Shown here in pieces: positions 33,808 to 44,283 of a DNA stretch of 64,000 bases. The stretch is taken from assembly GCA_002102555.1 (NCBI GenBank), contig MCFL01000007.1, forward strand, positions 434,001 to 498,000. Reading direction: 5' to 3'. The DNA comes from Catenaria anguillulae PL171 (taxonomy: Eukaryota; Blastocladiomycota; Blastocladiomycetes; Blastocladiales; Catenariaceae). The first letter of the stretch is position 1; each line of letters opens with the position of its first letter. A program made the translations under genes and the position numbers. Under the pieces are notes generated by a model. That model saw only the letters and a program-made list of their open reading frames with translations, was not told where the DNA came from and searched no databases.

Positions 33808-36800
33808 ATGACAACCACCACCTCCTCAGCGGGTCACAAGAGACAAGCTTCTCGCTCCCCGGACCGCCAGCCAGCAGTCAACAAGCGGCCCAACATGAGC
33901 GATGACGTGATTTCACTCGATGACAGCGACCATGGTATGTTGGCCCCTTCCCTTCTTCATGCCCCACTCCAGTTTCTGAGTCCCATTTCGCTTTCTGCCA
34001 AAGCAGAATCAACCGATCAATCCACCACCACCACCTCCACCAACACATCGCATCAGCCCCAAACCTTCAACCAAATTGGGGGCATACGGCAAGTACTTCT
34101 TCCCTCCGAACCAGAGCCCAGATCCTGCCGAGTACGCCGACGTCCTCCACCGCCTCGCAACTGTCTGGTATGACTGGGGCCACTCTGCCAATGGCCGCAA
34201 ACTTTTGAAACTGCCGACAACCTCTACCTTTGCCGCCTTTGCATGGCCAAGGTTGTCAACAGCACGCACACGACCACCAAACCTTGCCTCCCACCTCTTC
34301 CACCACCATGAAAAGTTCATGAGCAAGCAAGAAGATTTGAAAGACGCATTCGCTTCCGCCAAAAAGACCCAAGAACAAGGAACCTGGCCGAGGGCAAACT
34401 GACATCCGTGCCGCCATGGCTGGGCCAGCTGCAGGTGCTCGGCGGCCCAGCCCTGCACAACAGGCCAAATTTGACGAGGCGGTGGTTCGGTTCTTGTTGG
34501 GACGAATCAGTCAATCCGGGTTGTGGACGACAAAAACTTCCGCGAGCTTATTGAATTGGCTGGGGCAAGTTCCGTTTGTTTGGGCGCACAACGATGACCA
34601 AACGGATTGTTGCGTCGTCTCAAAAGGTGATTGAAGAGCTCCAAACGCTCGTCAAGGGCTCGTCGTCCAAGTTTAACATCATCATGGATGGGTGGACTCG
34701 GGGAATCAAGTGCAATTTTTTGGTATGTTCATTTTCACTGCCCATCACGATCCTTCCCTACGCGTTTGCAAAGTCTTCAGGATCCGAAGACTTTTTGCTG
34801 TCCATGTCTCTCTCCCTGCCTACCTCCCAAAGTCTTCAGGACCTGAAGACTTTTAATATTGCCTCAAAACTCCCCTTCTCTACCTCTACCGCCATCTCGC
34901 CCAGCAAAGTCTTCAGGATCCGAAGACTTTCACCCTGTGCTGCTTGACGCGTTCCTGTCTCATCAACTGTGCCGCTGTCTCACTTGATCAAACAGCAATC
35001 ACCGCGTCCTTCCTCACGATCGACGATCAACATGCGATCCACCACCAAGCTCTCCTCGACTTTGTCCCAACCAATGCCAAGACTGGTGACGAAATTGCTC
35101 ATCTAATCAAGAACGTGCTTGCTACATACAACATCACACTTGAGCAAGTTGTTGCGCTGACAATGGACAATGCCTCATCGAACACAAAAGCCCTTGATAC
35201 CCTCAACGGCGTGCTTTGCAGGGAAGGCTCGTCCCACAAAATTGAGGGCGTGTACTGCCTGCAGCACAGCACCAACCGAGCTGCGCAACGGGTCATTGAC
35301 ATTCTCCACTGGCTTGTACCTGGGGTATGTGATTAAACTTGCACTGGTTTTCTGTCTGCATCAGTTTGACTCTGACTAACACACCACTTGCATTACCAGC
35401 TGAGGAAACTCCTGTCGGCACTCTACTACAGCCCAACCATCCGCACAGCGCTTGAAAAGGCGTGCAATGCAGCAGGTATTCAATACAAGGTCCCTCGACA
35501 TGATGTCCGGACACGTTGGAACAGCACCTGGGAAGCCCTCAATCGACTACTGGAATTGAAGCCAGCCATCCTTCTTGCGTCCACTTGGGTTAACGATGAA
35601 CGTCTTGGGTTGCTTGAAAAGCACCATTGGGACTACGTTGGTTTGTGCCCTTCATTTGTTTTGCATCCTGCCAGTGATCCACCTGCTGACTTCATTCTTT
35701 TGCTAGAGGAATTTGTGGAACTGCTTTGCCCTTTCTGGGAGTACACACAGTTCACCGCTGCTGGTGTTGATACATGGACTTTGCCGTGGGTCTTACCATG
35801 CTACGATGGACTGATGGACACCTTGGACGAGTTTGTTGCCTCCCGTTTGCACCCATCAGATTTTGCTCGCGTTGATCAAGAAGATGTGCTCAGCGCTATC
35901 AACCTCAAGCAGGCACCAGCAGATTTTGCTGCGAATCCTTTGTTGGGCGATGATGCAGCTGGCTATGTCATTGGCGAGTTTGATCAAGATGAGGAGGAGG
36001 ACGAGGAAGGCAAGGTAGCCGAGGATGGCCTTGAGAGCGAGAGGGCCAAGGAAATCGAAATGGCGTTTGGCGGTGTTCATGATTCACAGGCAACCAAGGA
36101 TTCCAGTGCACCTGACATCATTGGTGGGCAAGAATCCGTCTTTGCACTGATTAGCGAGGATGATGACGACGAGAATCAGCTCATCTTGGATCTGGTTTCA
36201 GTGCAAGGCCGGGTCAAGGAAAAGGTTGACAAGGAAAAGGTCCCCAAGGACAAGCTTGCCAGTAAAATGGCTGGTGCTGGTACACTGTCCCTTGCCGGAT
36301 TGACGCCAAAGCAAGCCGCTGCTGTTGCAGCAATTGCTTGCTATGGGCTCATCCTCAAGCACTTTAACAACACCAGCGACCTGCACAGTTTGTCGACATT
36401 GTTGGATCCAGAAACCAATGGTGGTGACACGGTCAAGCGCTGGGAAAACGACCAGAGTTACTTCCAAGTGTATCTCCAGGAACCGTATGTTTGAGCTGTT
36501 TGCCATTTGCCCGCGCAACTGTTTGCTAACCTCAAGACGGATTTTGCTCTGGCAGACTTGAGCAGCGCGTCAAAGCACTCTTGCCCAAGCCTGCATCAAC
36601 AGAAAAACAACAGCAAGCAAGCATCGTGAGTGCCAAGAAAGGCGTCAGCAGCCTTGCCAAGGCAAAAGCAAGGATCCTCGGCTCAGGCAGGAACCAGCAG
36701 AACCCGAGGCCGGCTGGCATTGACGCCATTCAAGTTGAGCTGGGTTTGCTGAAGTCTGAGGCACTACGTGCAAGTGCATATGCTGAGGAAGATGGAAAGG

Positions 36801-37023
36801 TGTTGACTCGTTTGCCTTTTGGCATGGGCAAAGGGATCGGTTCCCAATGCTGCATTCGGTGGCAAAGGACCTGCTCCCCATCGCAGGTACATCCACCAGT
36901 GTCGAGCGCATCTTCTCCGTCTGCCGCAACATCCTGCGGCATACTCGTGGTCGCATGTCAGCTCAGCTGTTCCGGGCGACCGTGTTGAAGAAAATGGCCA
37001 TGTTGTCTGAGGCCGAGGAATGA
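33808..37023 (+). CDS. hAT-family transposase
   Basis: Exons are about 33808-33934, 33981-34722, 34996-35324, 35400-36484 and 36556-37023. The N-terminal part encodes a BED-type zinc finger: CRLC, then histidines in SHLFHHHEKF. Next come FDEAVVRFLLGRIS and a VVDDKNFRELIELAG block. The catalytic core shows IIMDGWT, VVALTMDNASSN and HDVRTRWNSTWEAL. An acidic insertion follows, then the C-terminal hAT dimerisation segment LLPIAGTSTSVERIFSVCRN. About six single-base frame changes are needed: several before 34,580, one at the T6 run at 34,716-34,721 beside a donor, and one at the A3 run near 36,797. Most are at homopolymers, so the gene may be intact in the genome. The 273-bp second intron holds three hairpins. 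Confidence 0.9.
34770..34930. repeat. Three hairpins in a transposase intron
   Basis: Copies of AAAGTCTTCAGG-(ATC or ACC)-GAAGACTTT-type palindromes lie at 34770-34794, 34829-34853 and 34906-34930. Each has arms of 9 or more bases. All lie in the intron 34723-34995. The core matches the hairpin in the accessory-gene intron. Confidence 0.92.
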
Positions 37024-37348
37024 TGTGGTGTGTGTTCGTCAGATGTTGCTCCATTTTAGCTTTATTGTACGCATAATGTATTCTCCCAATTTTTATGATC
37101 AGACTATTTTACAAATACTGCCCATTTAAATGCTGATACTATGCCAACATCAGATTCCTGAATACCAATACTGCCTGAGCACCAGACTCTGAAATACCAA
37201 TACCACCCACCAATATACTGAAAAATGGTGAAAAAATGCCCAAAAACCAATACTGGTTCTCAAAAAAATCTCGCAAGCGACAGATACCAATACAGCAGTA
37301 TCACCATTTTTGAGTATATACTATGTGGAAGGCAAACCCAGTATTGAG
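37024..37348. repeat. hAT right subterminal repeat cluster
   Basis: About eight AATACTG, ATACCAATAC and GATACT words lie between 37,100 and 37,345, including ACCAATACTGG. They mirror the left cluster and are partly inverted relative to it. Confidence 0.75.
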
Positions 37349-37363
37349 CACGTGGCAAGTCTA
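37349..37363 (-). repeat. hAT right terminal inverted repeat
   Basis: CACGTGGCAAGTCTA, the reverse complement of the left end with one mismatch. Confidence 0.95.
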
Positions 37364-37371
37364 ACAGTGCC
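37364..37371. repeat. hAT target-site duplication, right copy
   Basis: ACAGTGCC, identical to 29525-29532. Confidence 0.97.
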
Positions 37372-37596
37372 ATTGGGCTATCAACCCGTCCAAGTTCGCG
37401 GTTGTCACGATTTGGCGGTTCCGGAGCTGTGGGAAATCGTCCAGAAAGCTCGTTGTTGGCTGGAGCGAGTCGTGGTGGAAGGTCCAATGTCGCTGCGGAC
37501 ATTGCTGCATTCTACTCGGCCGCCGCAACAGCAACGGCGGTGGGCAGCAGAGCAGGCGATAGCTTGAGTAATGCTGGACAGCCAACCAATACATAA
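37372..37596 (+). pseudogene. Displaced C-terminal end of the kinesin-9 gene
   Basis: An open stretch of 74 codons plus TAA. It reads on in frame from the kinesin codons before the insertion: GAC AGT GCC, then ATT GGG. It starts IGLSTRPSSRLSRFGGSG and ends SLSNAGQPTNT, a Ser/Gly/Ala-rich composition like the rest of the kinesin tail. It has no start of its own and has been cut off from the motor by the 7.8-kb element. Confidence 0.93.
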
Positions 37597-38466
37597 TGTA
37601 TGAAGTTCTGTATTCTCACGCGACTTTGAGCCGCGCCCACATGAGATGGAGCGAGTCAAGCTAAGGGTTGAGACGAGCACGTCCGAAGGTGTGAATCGTA
37701 TTTCACGCATGAGTCCCGACAGTATCTCGTAGGAACCGGTACCATGTGTGCAGAAAGAAGGATGGCGAACGTTCTCCCAGCGTCCCTCTCGCTAGCGCTC
37801 ACGGATGATACACGTACGTAAACGGTTCACTTCAAGGCGAGTGATGTCAAGGTTCGGGGGTCGCGACGTGCGAAAACAGACCTACCTGGTCACGTCAGCG
37901 AGAGCGAGGGAATGATGGGGCAGGAAGACAGGGACGGTCAATAGCTAGTTGCGGCAAGGAAGAGCCACTGTGGAGCATGTGGGCGACGAAGACAAGAATA
38001 CGAGACAATGCTTTCATGGCATTGCTTGCGATCCAGTGTGAGGTCCGACGGAGCAGTTCCCACAGGCGCTGGGCACTGGGCACTGCCGCCAGGCGTACTG
38101 CTGCCGCTCGCCCGGTGGCCAATCTATTCGCTGCATACTTGGATGAATGTCTGTGTCCTTTGCTTTGCGGGAAGGAGATCCATAAATGCAAGCAAGATCG
38201 GCGGCCGCAGGCGGATGGGGCCAACGGGCTTGAAAATCGCGTGCTGCTGCAAAGAAAAGGCTGTGTGGTCGTCGTGCGTCGTGGCGAAAACAGTCAGCAA
38301 AGCTTCACAATGAAGAGCCATGAACAACAACACCCTGGCTCTGGCTCTGGCTCTGGCAGACTTTGAGTCCTCGCTCCCTCTCCCTCGCATGCTCTGCCTC
38401 GAGCCATCTACCTCAAGTCACCACAAATTCATTCCACACACACGACACAGTTTACGTACTCGCACC
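37597..38466. other. Intergenic, nothing recognised apart from a short hexamer repeat
   Basis: No convincing gene. Four to five CTGGCT units lie at about 38,334-38,357, just upstream of the Zn2Cys6 gene. The rest should include the kinesin 3' end and the regulator's promoter. Confidence 0.5.
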
Positions 38467-41400
38467 ATGGATCCCAGCTTTCTGCCAGGCGCACCTGGGC
38501 AAGACCCATCAACCTCTGCCGACACCTTTGCCTCCAGACCTGCAGCGGGCTCATCCTCTACTTTGCACCCTCACGACGACGATGACCAGCCCGCGTCCAA
38601 ACGCTCCCGCATCTCTGTGGCCTGCGACACCTGCCGCCGCAAGAAGGTGCGCCATGATTCCCATTCCCTCGTCATCTCACGAGCTTTGACTGATACCGCA
38701 ATCCACGACGTGCGACGTGGCTCATGTGCTAATCAGGTCAAATGCAATGGCGGCCAACCTTGCGACTACTGTGCCCGTGTCAACTTCCCATGCACTTACC
38801 AAGCACCCAAACGTCGCGGCAACTCTGGCCGGTCCGGGTCTGCGAACGCCGGCGCTTCTTCCTCGACTTCAGCCGCTGGTGGCGCCGATGGCGACGGCCC
38901 GAGCGGCGATGACTCCATGCAGGGCACTGGTAATGATGGACATGCCGGCGGTGGCGGCGGTGGCGGGGAGGACGATGACGACGAGGAACTCGCCGACATG
39001 ATGACCTTTCTCGTGTCGCTCGAGGAAAACGGCGGCATCAACGCTCTGCGCTCGCTTGGGTCATCGTCGGGAATGCACCTGTTGCGCATGTGGTCGGATC
39101 GTGTGTCCGAGGGTGTGCTTGTTGTCCCCTCGGTGCTCAAGAAACACACGCCAAGAGGACCTGAAACAGACTTGCCTCCTCCAGAGATTATCGAGCTTTT
39201 GCTGTACGCGAGTGTTTTTTTTTCCATGTTTCTTGGCGGTGCACTCCAACTTCTAACCCTTTCCATGCAACGCCCACGCTATCTTCTAGAGACTTTTTCT
39301 GTTCGTCTCCCGTTTACCATATCACGCTGCCCGTTTTCTGCTTTATCACGACTTACTTTTGCCATCATATCCCTCCAGTCGAGTATTTACATCCCTTCAT
39401 GCCTATCACGGAGCGCCAAATGATTTATAATAGTCTTTCGCAACCCAACCCACCTCTGATGTTGCTCAATTCCATATTCGCCATCTCGTCACGCGTTTAC
39501 GAGGGGTTGTCGCCCGACCGCACCGACAAGCCAGGTGCAAGTGGTACATATGTCCATCTACATATCTCATTCTTGAAACTCAATGGAAGCTCACCTTTTC
39601 CCTCCACGTGTAGACATCTTCCTCAACCGCACGCGACAAATCGCTCGCAACATCCTTCTCGAACCGCCATGCCTCGAATATATTCAGGCCATGCTTCTTC
39701 TTTCGTTCCACGAAATGGGATTCTTACGTGGCTCGACTTGGCTGCTGAGTGGAGTGGCCATCCGAATGGCACAGGACATTGGTACGCCACTACCTGCTCT
39801 CATTGTGGTGGTTGCATCAGGGTTTTGACCCAGTGCTTTACATTGCCAGGTCTCAACCGCCGCATGGACAACTTGACTGGTGCTCTATCCATTTCTCCGC
39901 TGCAGCGTCACCTCATGAAGAAGACGTGGACCGCCGTGTTTATCATGGATCGCTTTGTCTGTGCCGTCCTTGGCCGTCCGTTGGCGATTCACGAAGAAGA
40001 TTGTGACGTTGAATGGCCGTCTCCGGACGATGAACGTGAGCTCAGCGGCGAGGACGGGACCAAACTTTTAAGCGATTACGTGGAGCTCGCAAAGTTGTCT
40101 GCGATTCTGGGCAAAATCTTGCGCAACATCAACTCTGTCCGCAACCATTCGCCCGGTCGCCTCGCGTTTTCCTTGCCCGAAATCCACACAGCATTATCGC
40201 AATGGCTCAACCAACTTCCTCCGACACTCCGCTACTCATTCAACCCAAAGGCTCCGATCCCGTCCCGGTTCGCCGCCTTCCTGAACGCCTTGTACTACAC
40301 GTGCATCATTCTACTCTATCGGCCATTCATTTCGTCTGCCAAGGCTCGCTCGTCGCCCCTTTTCCCACAGTATTTGCACATTTGCTCGACGGCCGCACAA
40401 GCCATTGTCCACATCTGCCACGCCCGCGTCGACGAGTTTTTCCTCTTGCCCAATGTGATTCTCTACTGCTTGTTCACGGCCATCACAACCCTCGTCATTA
40501 CCCTCAACTGTATGGCACACCCGCCCTCGGCGGCCGCCACTGCCGCACAACAGCAGCAGCAGCAATCGGGCAACGGCACCCCTCCGTCCACGTCGCACAC
40601 GCGCGCCAACTCGCTCACGGCGCTCATGAAATGTCTTGTTGTCCTTTCGACGCTCCAGGAAATCTGGCCCATGGCCAACCGCATTGGTTTTATGCTTGAA
40701 GATTTCTTTTCTGCCCACAAGATCCCGATCCCGAGCGAAGCAAAGCGGTGCCAGCCCACGGCCCCGCGCAAGCCCGCGCGCGCAGAACAGTGCTCCAACC
40801 CTGCGCTCGTTGACGAGGCGTACACTCGGTTGCGCGAAGCTGCCGCCGATAGCCGCATGGCGTCCAACTCACCGAGTGGGTCAAACAGCGGCAAGCTGAA
40901 TGGAAAAAGCCCGAGTCCGGGAGCGTTTGGGTTGCCGAGGACGCCGGGAACACCCAGCAGCGCATTTGGCCAGCAGCAGCCCATGTCCCCGATTCACGGT
41001 ATGGGACAGGCGATGTCGACGTCGCCGGCCGTTGGCGCGAGTGGGTCGAATGCGACTAACTCAAGCGGCGGGGCCTCATGCATGCCCACGACTGGCGACA
41101 CTTCCGGTATTCCCGACCAGAACCCGCTTTGCAATGTGTCGCTGCCCGATGGCATTCGTGTCGACAAGGCAAAGTTGACCGAGGCGGCCATCGCATCAGG
41201 TCACCCGGCAGATTCGCTTGCGGGTTTGCCCAACTTGCCGTCGCCACCACCGACAACCAAAGCTCATCCCCAACAACCACGTCAGCAGCAGCAGCAGCAA
41301 CAACAACAAAAGCAACAACAACAATCCTTCTCATTCAACCCGGCCGCACCTGGCTCCAGCTCTGCTCCGCTTCCCCCTAGCCTCGCAAACAACATCTACA

Positions 41401-42164
41401 TCAATGCGGGCTTCCTTCCTCCCGCCGGCTTCCACACCTTTGGCTCCGCCGACGGCCTTGGATTTGACTTTGCTGATCTCGGAATGATGAATAGCCCGCC
41501 GACAATGGGCATGCGTGCGGCCCCATCCACCGCTGACGCTTCGCCCTTGTCGTCCAGCATGTTTACCCAGACCTCGCAGTACCAGCAAGGACCTGCCCCC
41601 GCGGCGGCGGCGGCCGGGTCTACCGCGGGCAGCGCCGGGTACTGGCAGCAGCAACAACAACCAAACATGGGCATGCCGACGTTTGGCGCCAATGTCAACG
41701 GCCTGGGCCTGGGCCAAGGCTCCACTGGCACGTTCATGTCGGGCGGCAATCCGCTCATGACGGCACTCAATCCGGCGGCCATGTTCCAGCAGCCGGCAAC
41801 GTCGTCGGCAGGCTTGTTTGGTCAGCAGCAACAACAGCGCCAGCAACCGCCACGCCCGCCCACGGTCGACCCCTTGTTTTCTGGCGGCGACCCGATTGCC
41901 AATTTGGCCACACCTTCCAGTTTCATGAGTGCCGGTTCATCTATGGCCAGCGGGATTCCGCCGGCCGCGTCCATGTTTGCCCAGTCACAGCCTCAACAGC
42001 AGCAGCAGGCCAGTCAACAGCAGGCTCAACAGCCGCAGCAGCAGTTCCCAGGCATGGAGTTGGAGGAAATGATGGGCGTGCAGCCGAGTATGTCGTTTGG
42101 CGGGTTGGGACTGGATCTGGAAACGTTCATGTTTGGTGGCGGTAGCAGTGGTGAGTCGCGCTGA
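38467..42164 (+). CDS. Zn2Cys6 fungal transcription factor
   Basis: Five exons: 38467-38646, 38737-39211, 39379-39543, 39614-39781 and 39850-42164, about 1100 residues. The donor of the 167-bp second intron (39212) is tentative because a T9 run lies beside it. The zinc cluster ACDTCRRKKVKCNGGQPCDY is completed across the first intron with the spacing C-x2-C-x6-C-x5-C-x2-C-x6-C. The middle homology (Fungal_trans) region shows EYLHPFMPI, AMLLLSFHEMGFLRGSTWLL, SGVAIRMAQDIGLNRR and WTAVFIMDRFVCAVLGRPLA. The last 500 residues are Gln/Ser/Gly/Pro-rich with several polyQ runs. It is a nuclear DNA-binding regulator. The overall form is like XlnR-type carbon regulators, but the target genes are unknown. 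Confidence 0.9.
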
Positions 42165-42609
42165 TGGGCCTCCTCCCGGCTCCTGTTTCCAAGTACTGTA
42201 TCTCTTTTGTGTGTCTTGAAATTTTTTTTTCTTCTCCTTTTCACGTTGTTGTTCCATGGCTGTGTTTATGTACCCCTGCATCTACCCTTCCTTGTCTGTC
42301 AGGCTAATGAGCAATCTTATTCTTCTCATGTCCATCATGTCACTGTCCGCATCGTTTTTGCGCATGTACTGAAAAGTGCGAGTCCTACAACGAGCGGCGT
42401 GGGAAGCAGCAGACCTGCCCCAGCAGGATGAGTAGGGATAAGGGGTTGAGGATGCAAGAAGAACACAAAGTGCTTGACGTGTGGTTCCTCGATCCAGCTT
42501 GCTGCTGCCGATCCAGCACATGGTGCGAAACAGGGTTGATGCCAAATCAACAAGAGCGAATTAGCCAACAAATCTCAATGGAATTGATCCACGCATAACA
42601 AAAGAAGCC
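42165..42609. other. Intergenic, nothing recognised
   Basis: Between the Zn2Cys6 stop and the Tim8 start. It begins with pyrimidine-rich sequence, probably the 3' end of the regulator. No gene is supported. Confidence 0.55.
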
Positions 42610-43008
42610 ATGTCCGCACTCGCCGCATCCGCCGCCACCCAACAGCTGGACGCTGCCAGTCAGCAGGAGCTGCAAGCATTCCTGGAAAGCGAAAACTCAA
42701 AGGCCCGTGTCCAGAGCCAAGTGCACACTTTCACGGAAATGTGCTTCAACAAGTGTGTCACAAAGGCCGGAAACCGGTTGTCGTCGTCCGAGGAGTCGTG
42801 TCTGTCCAACTGTGTGGAGCGGTTTTTGGACACTTCCATCTTCATTGTGTGTTGTCTCTGCCCTGATTCCTGCCTGATTTTGGTTGGCAGCGGGATGCCA
42901 CCATCACGGCATCCCGGCTATGCGACTGCAATTTGGCGGGACCATCATGACTGATCCCATCGATGTGTGTATGTGCAGGTTAAGCGCCTTCAATCCCGCC
43001 AAGGTTAA
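42610..43008 (+). CDS. TIM8: Mitochondrial small Tim chaperone Tim8
   Basis: Two exons, 42610-42846 and 42979-43008, giving 88 residues; the 132-bp intron is long for this window. The twin CX3C motif is clear: CFNKC, then 14 residues, then CLSNC, followed by VERFLDTSIFIV. The FTEMCFNKC and CVERFLDTS wording fits Tim8 better than Tim9, Tim10 or Tim13. The usual length is 85-97. It works with Tim13 in the intermembrane space, escorting hydrophobic precursors to the TIM22 and SAM machineries. The second exon supplies only VKRLQSRQG and the stop. Confidence 0.94.
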
Positions 43009-43365
43009 CCAATCCCATGTTTCTCTTTCCATGCCCGCTGTTTCATCCCCGTATTGGCGTTCTGCCGTCTTGTCTTGCCGAGTCACGCCAAAGTATATAC
43101 TCTGTACCATGTTCACATTGATTGAGATTGCGTTTCTTGGCCATGGCCATGTTTGTGCTGGTGACCGTACCCAACCCTCCGTTTCGTCCCTTGCGTCTCA
43201 AGGCTCGCATACCTGCCCCGTCGCCAGATGTAGTTCGTGGCCATGCAAAGGTTCATTTTTCACCAGACAAGATCCGCAAGGAAAGAAATGTGGCCGTCTT
43301 GTGTATTGAATGATATCAAAAGAAACAAATGCTGAAGGGAGCGACACAATGGGAGCTCGAGTGCT
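43009..43365. other. Intergenic, convergent 3' ends
   Basis: Between the Tim8 stop (+) and the LPMO-like gene's stop (-). Nothing recognised. Confidence 0.6.
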
Positions 43366-44283
43366 TCAACGCGCGGACCCTTGTACGTGGGCAATCGAAA
43401 TGGACGATCCACTTAGCACGCACTTTGTTCCAGCAGGCACATCCTGCTCAACCCAAGCGCCGTGAACGCACTGGCGGAACTTTTTCCCATCACGGCGGCA
43501 CTGCATCTTGCCATGCTCGGCACATGCGCGCGCACCGCCGCCAGACACGGGTGGGCGCTGCTGAATCGGGGCAGGTGCAGCAATAGGCTCGGGTTGCGGG
43601 GCAGGCGCAACAATGGGCTCTGGCTGCGGGGCGGGCGCTTCAATCGGCTGCGGTTCCGGCTGAGGCGCGGGTGCGGGCGCCGGAGCAGGCGTAGGCGTGG
43701 GCTGACGTTGGTTCCGCCCGCCCGTCGGCGGCCGTTGCTGCCCAGGCTGTCCGGGAACATACGGCTCAGAGCCACCAACCACCCGCACGTCCATGCACGA
43801 GTCAAAGAACTCGGGATTTTCTGCGGAAATGTGCGTGGCGGCCACCTTGACCACAATAACGCAATCGTCGCACGTCTTGGACGCGGGCAACGAAATCTTC
43901 ATGGCGTCCCTGCGGTTCACACAGTCCTTTTCGTCCTCGAACCGGTGAAGCTCGCGCCGCGTCTTTGCGTCCACAAGCGTGGCTGTGCAAATGCCGACAT
44001 GCCGGGCACCATTGCCAATTTCAAATCCGAGGTCGAGGGTCGACCCGGCACGCAGCGTGGCCGTGTCCGAGGGAGACTTGGACTTTGGGATGTCGAGGCA
44101 GTCGAGAATGGGCCGCGGGCTCGTGGTGCCTCCAATCGGGAAGTACTTGCGATTGTCGTTGGGCCACATTGCGCCTTCACGCGAGCGCACGGGGCCCGAC
44201 AGGGTGAAGTGAGCCGAAGCCGTCGACGCAAGCGCCAGGAGGGCGACCAGGACCGTGAGCAGGGGCGAGGAGGAGCAAGTCAT
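43366..44283 (-). CDS. Secreted LPMO-like protein with CBM19-like chitin-binding end
   Basis: Single exon, 305 residues, starting at the ATG at 44283. A signal peptide of about 24 residues ends at TASA, so the mature protein would begin His-Phe-Thr-Leu, the N-terminal histidine arrangement of copper LPMO-type proteins. A second conserved-looking histidine lies in GNGARHVGICTATL. Paired cysteines and a CMDVRVVG strand complete an LPMO or X325-like core. A Pro/Ala/Gln/Glu repeat linker (APAPQPEPI units) follows. A small Cys-rich domain ends the protein: CAEHGKMQC, then FRQCVHGAW and GTKC, resembling CBM19. It is likely secreted and acts on or binds chitin. Whether it oxidises chitin or only handles copper, as some X325 proteins do, cannot be told here. 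Confidence 0.75.
   Translation of the reverse strand: MTCSSSPLLTVLVALLALASTASAHFTLSGPVRSREGAMWPNDNRKYFPIGGTTSPRPILDCLDIPKSKSPSDTATLRAGSTLDLGFEIGNGARHVGICTATLVDAKTRRELHRFEDEKDCVNRRDAMKISLPASKTCDDCVIVVKVAATHISAENPEFFDSCMDVRVVGGSEPYVPGQPGQQRPPTGGRNQRQPTPTPAPAPAPAPQPEPQPIEAPAPQPEPIVAPAPQPEPIAAPAPIQQRPPVSGGGARACAEHGKMQCRRDGKKFRQCVHGAWVEQDVPAGTKCVLSGSSISIAHVQGSAR

Larger units (their letters stand above)
29533..37363 (+). mobile_element. Two-gene hAT DNA transposon, 7831 bp
   Basis: The ends are inverted repeats starting TAGACTTGCCAC: 12 of 12 bases match, then ATG against GTG. They are flanked by a perfect 8-bp duplication. Inside lie a hAT transposase gene on + (33808-37023) and a divergent three-exon gene of unknown family on - (31764-29935). 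A central region of tandem repeats separates them. Short AATACTG-type words cluster in the last 300 bases at both ends, as expected for transposase-binding subterminal repeats. The exact duplication, near-identical ends and largely open genes suggest a recent insertion. The transposase frame is interrupted by about six single-base changes, mostly at homopolymers, which may be assembly errors. The element sits in the last coding exon of the kinesin-9 gene. Confidence 0.97.

Noticed and set aside
34576-34947. Separate small gene reading through the transposase donor
   Set aside because: Its first part is the transposase DGWT region and the rest is intron with hairpins.
38647-38736. Continuous ORF through the first intron of the Zn2Cys6 gene
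   Set aside because: Reading through would push the third zinc cysteine far from the first two. Removing the 90-bp GT-AG intron restores exact Zn2Cys6 spacing.
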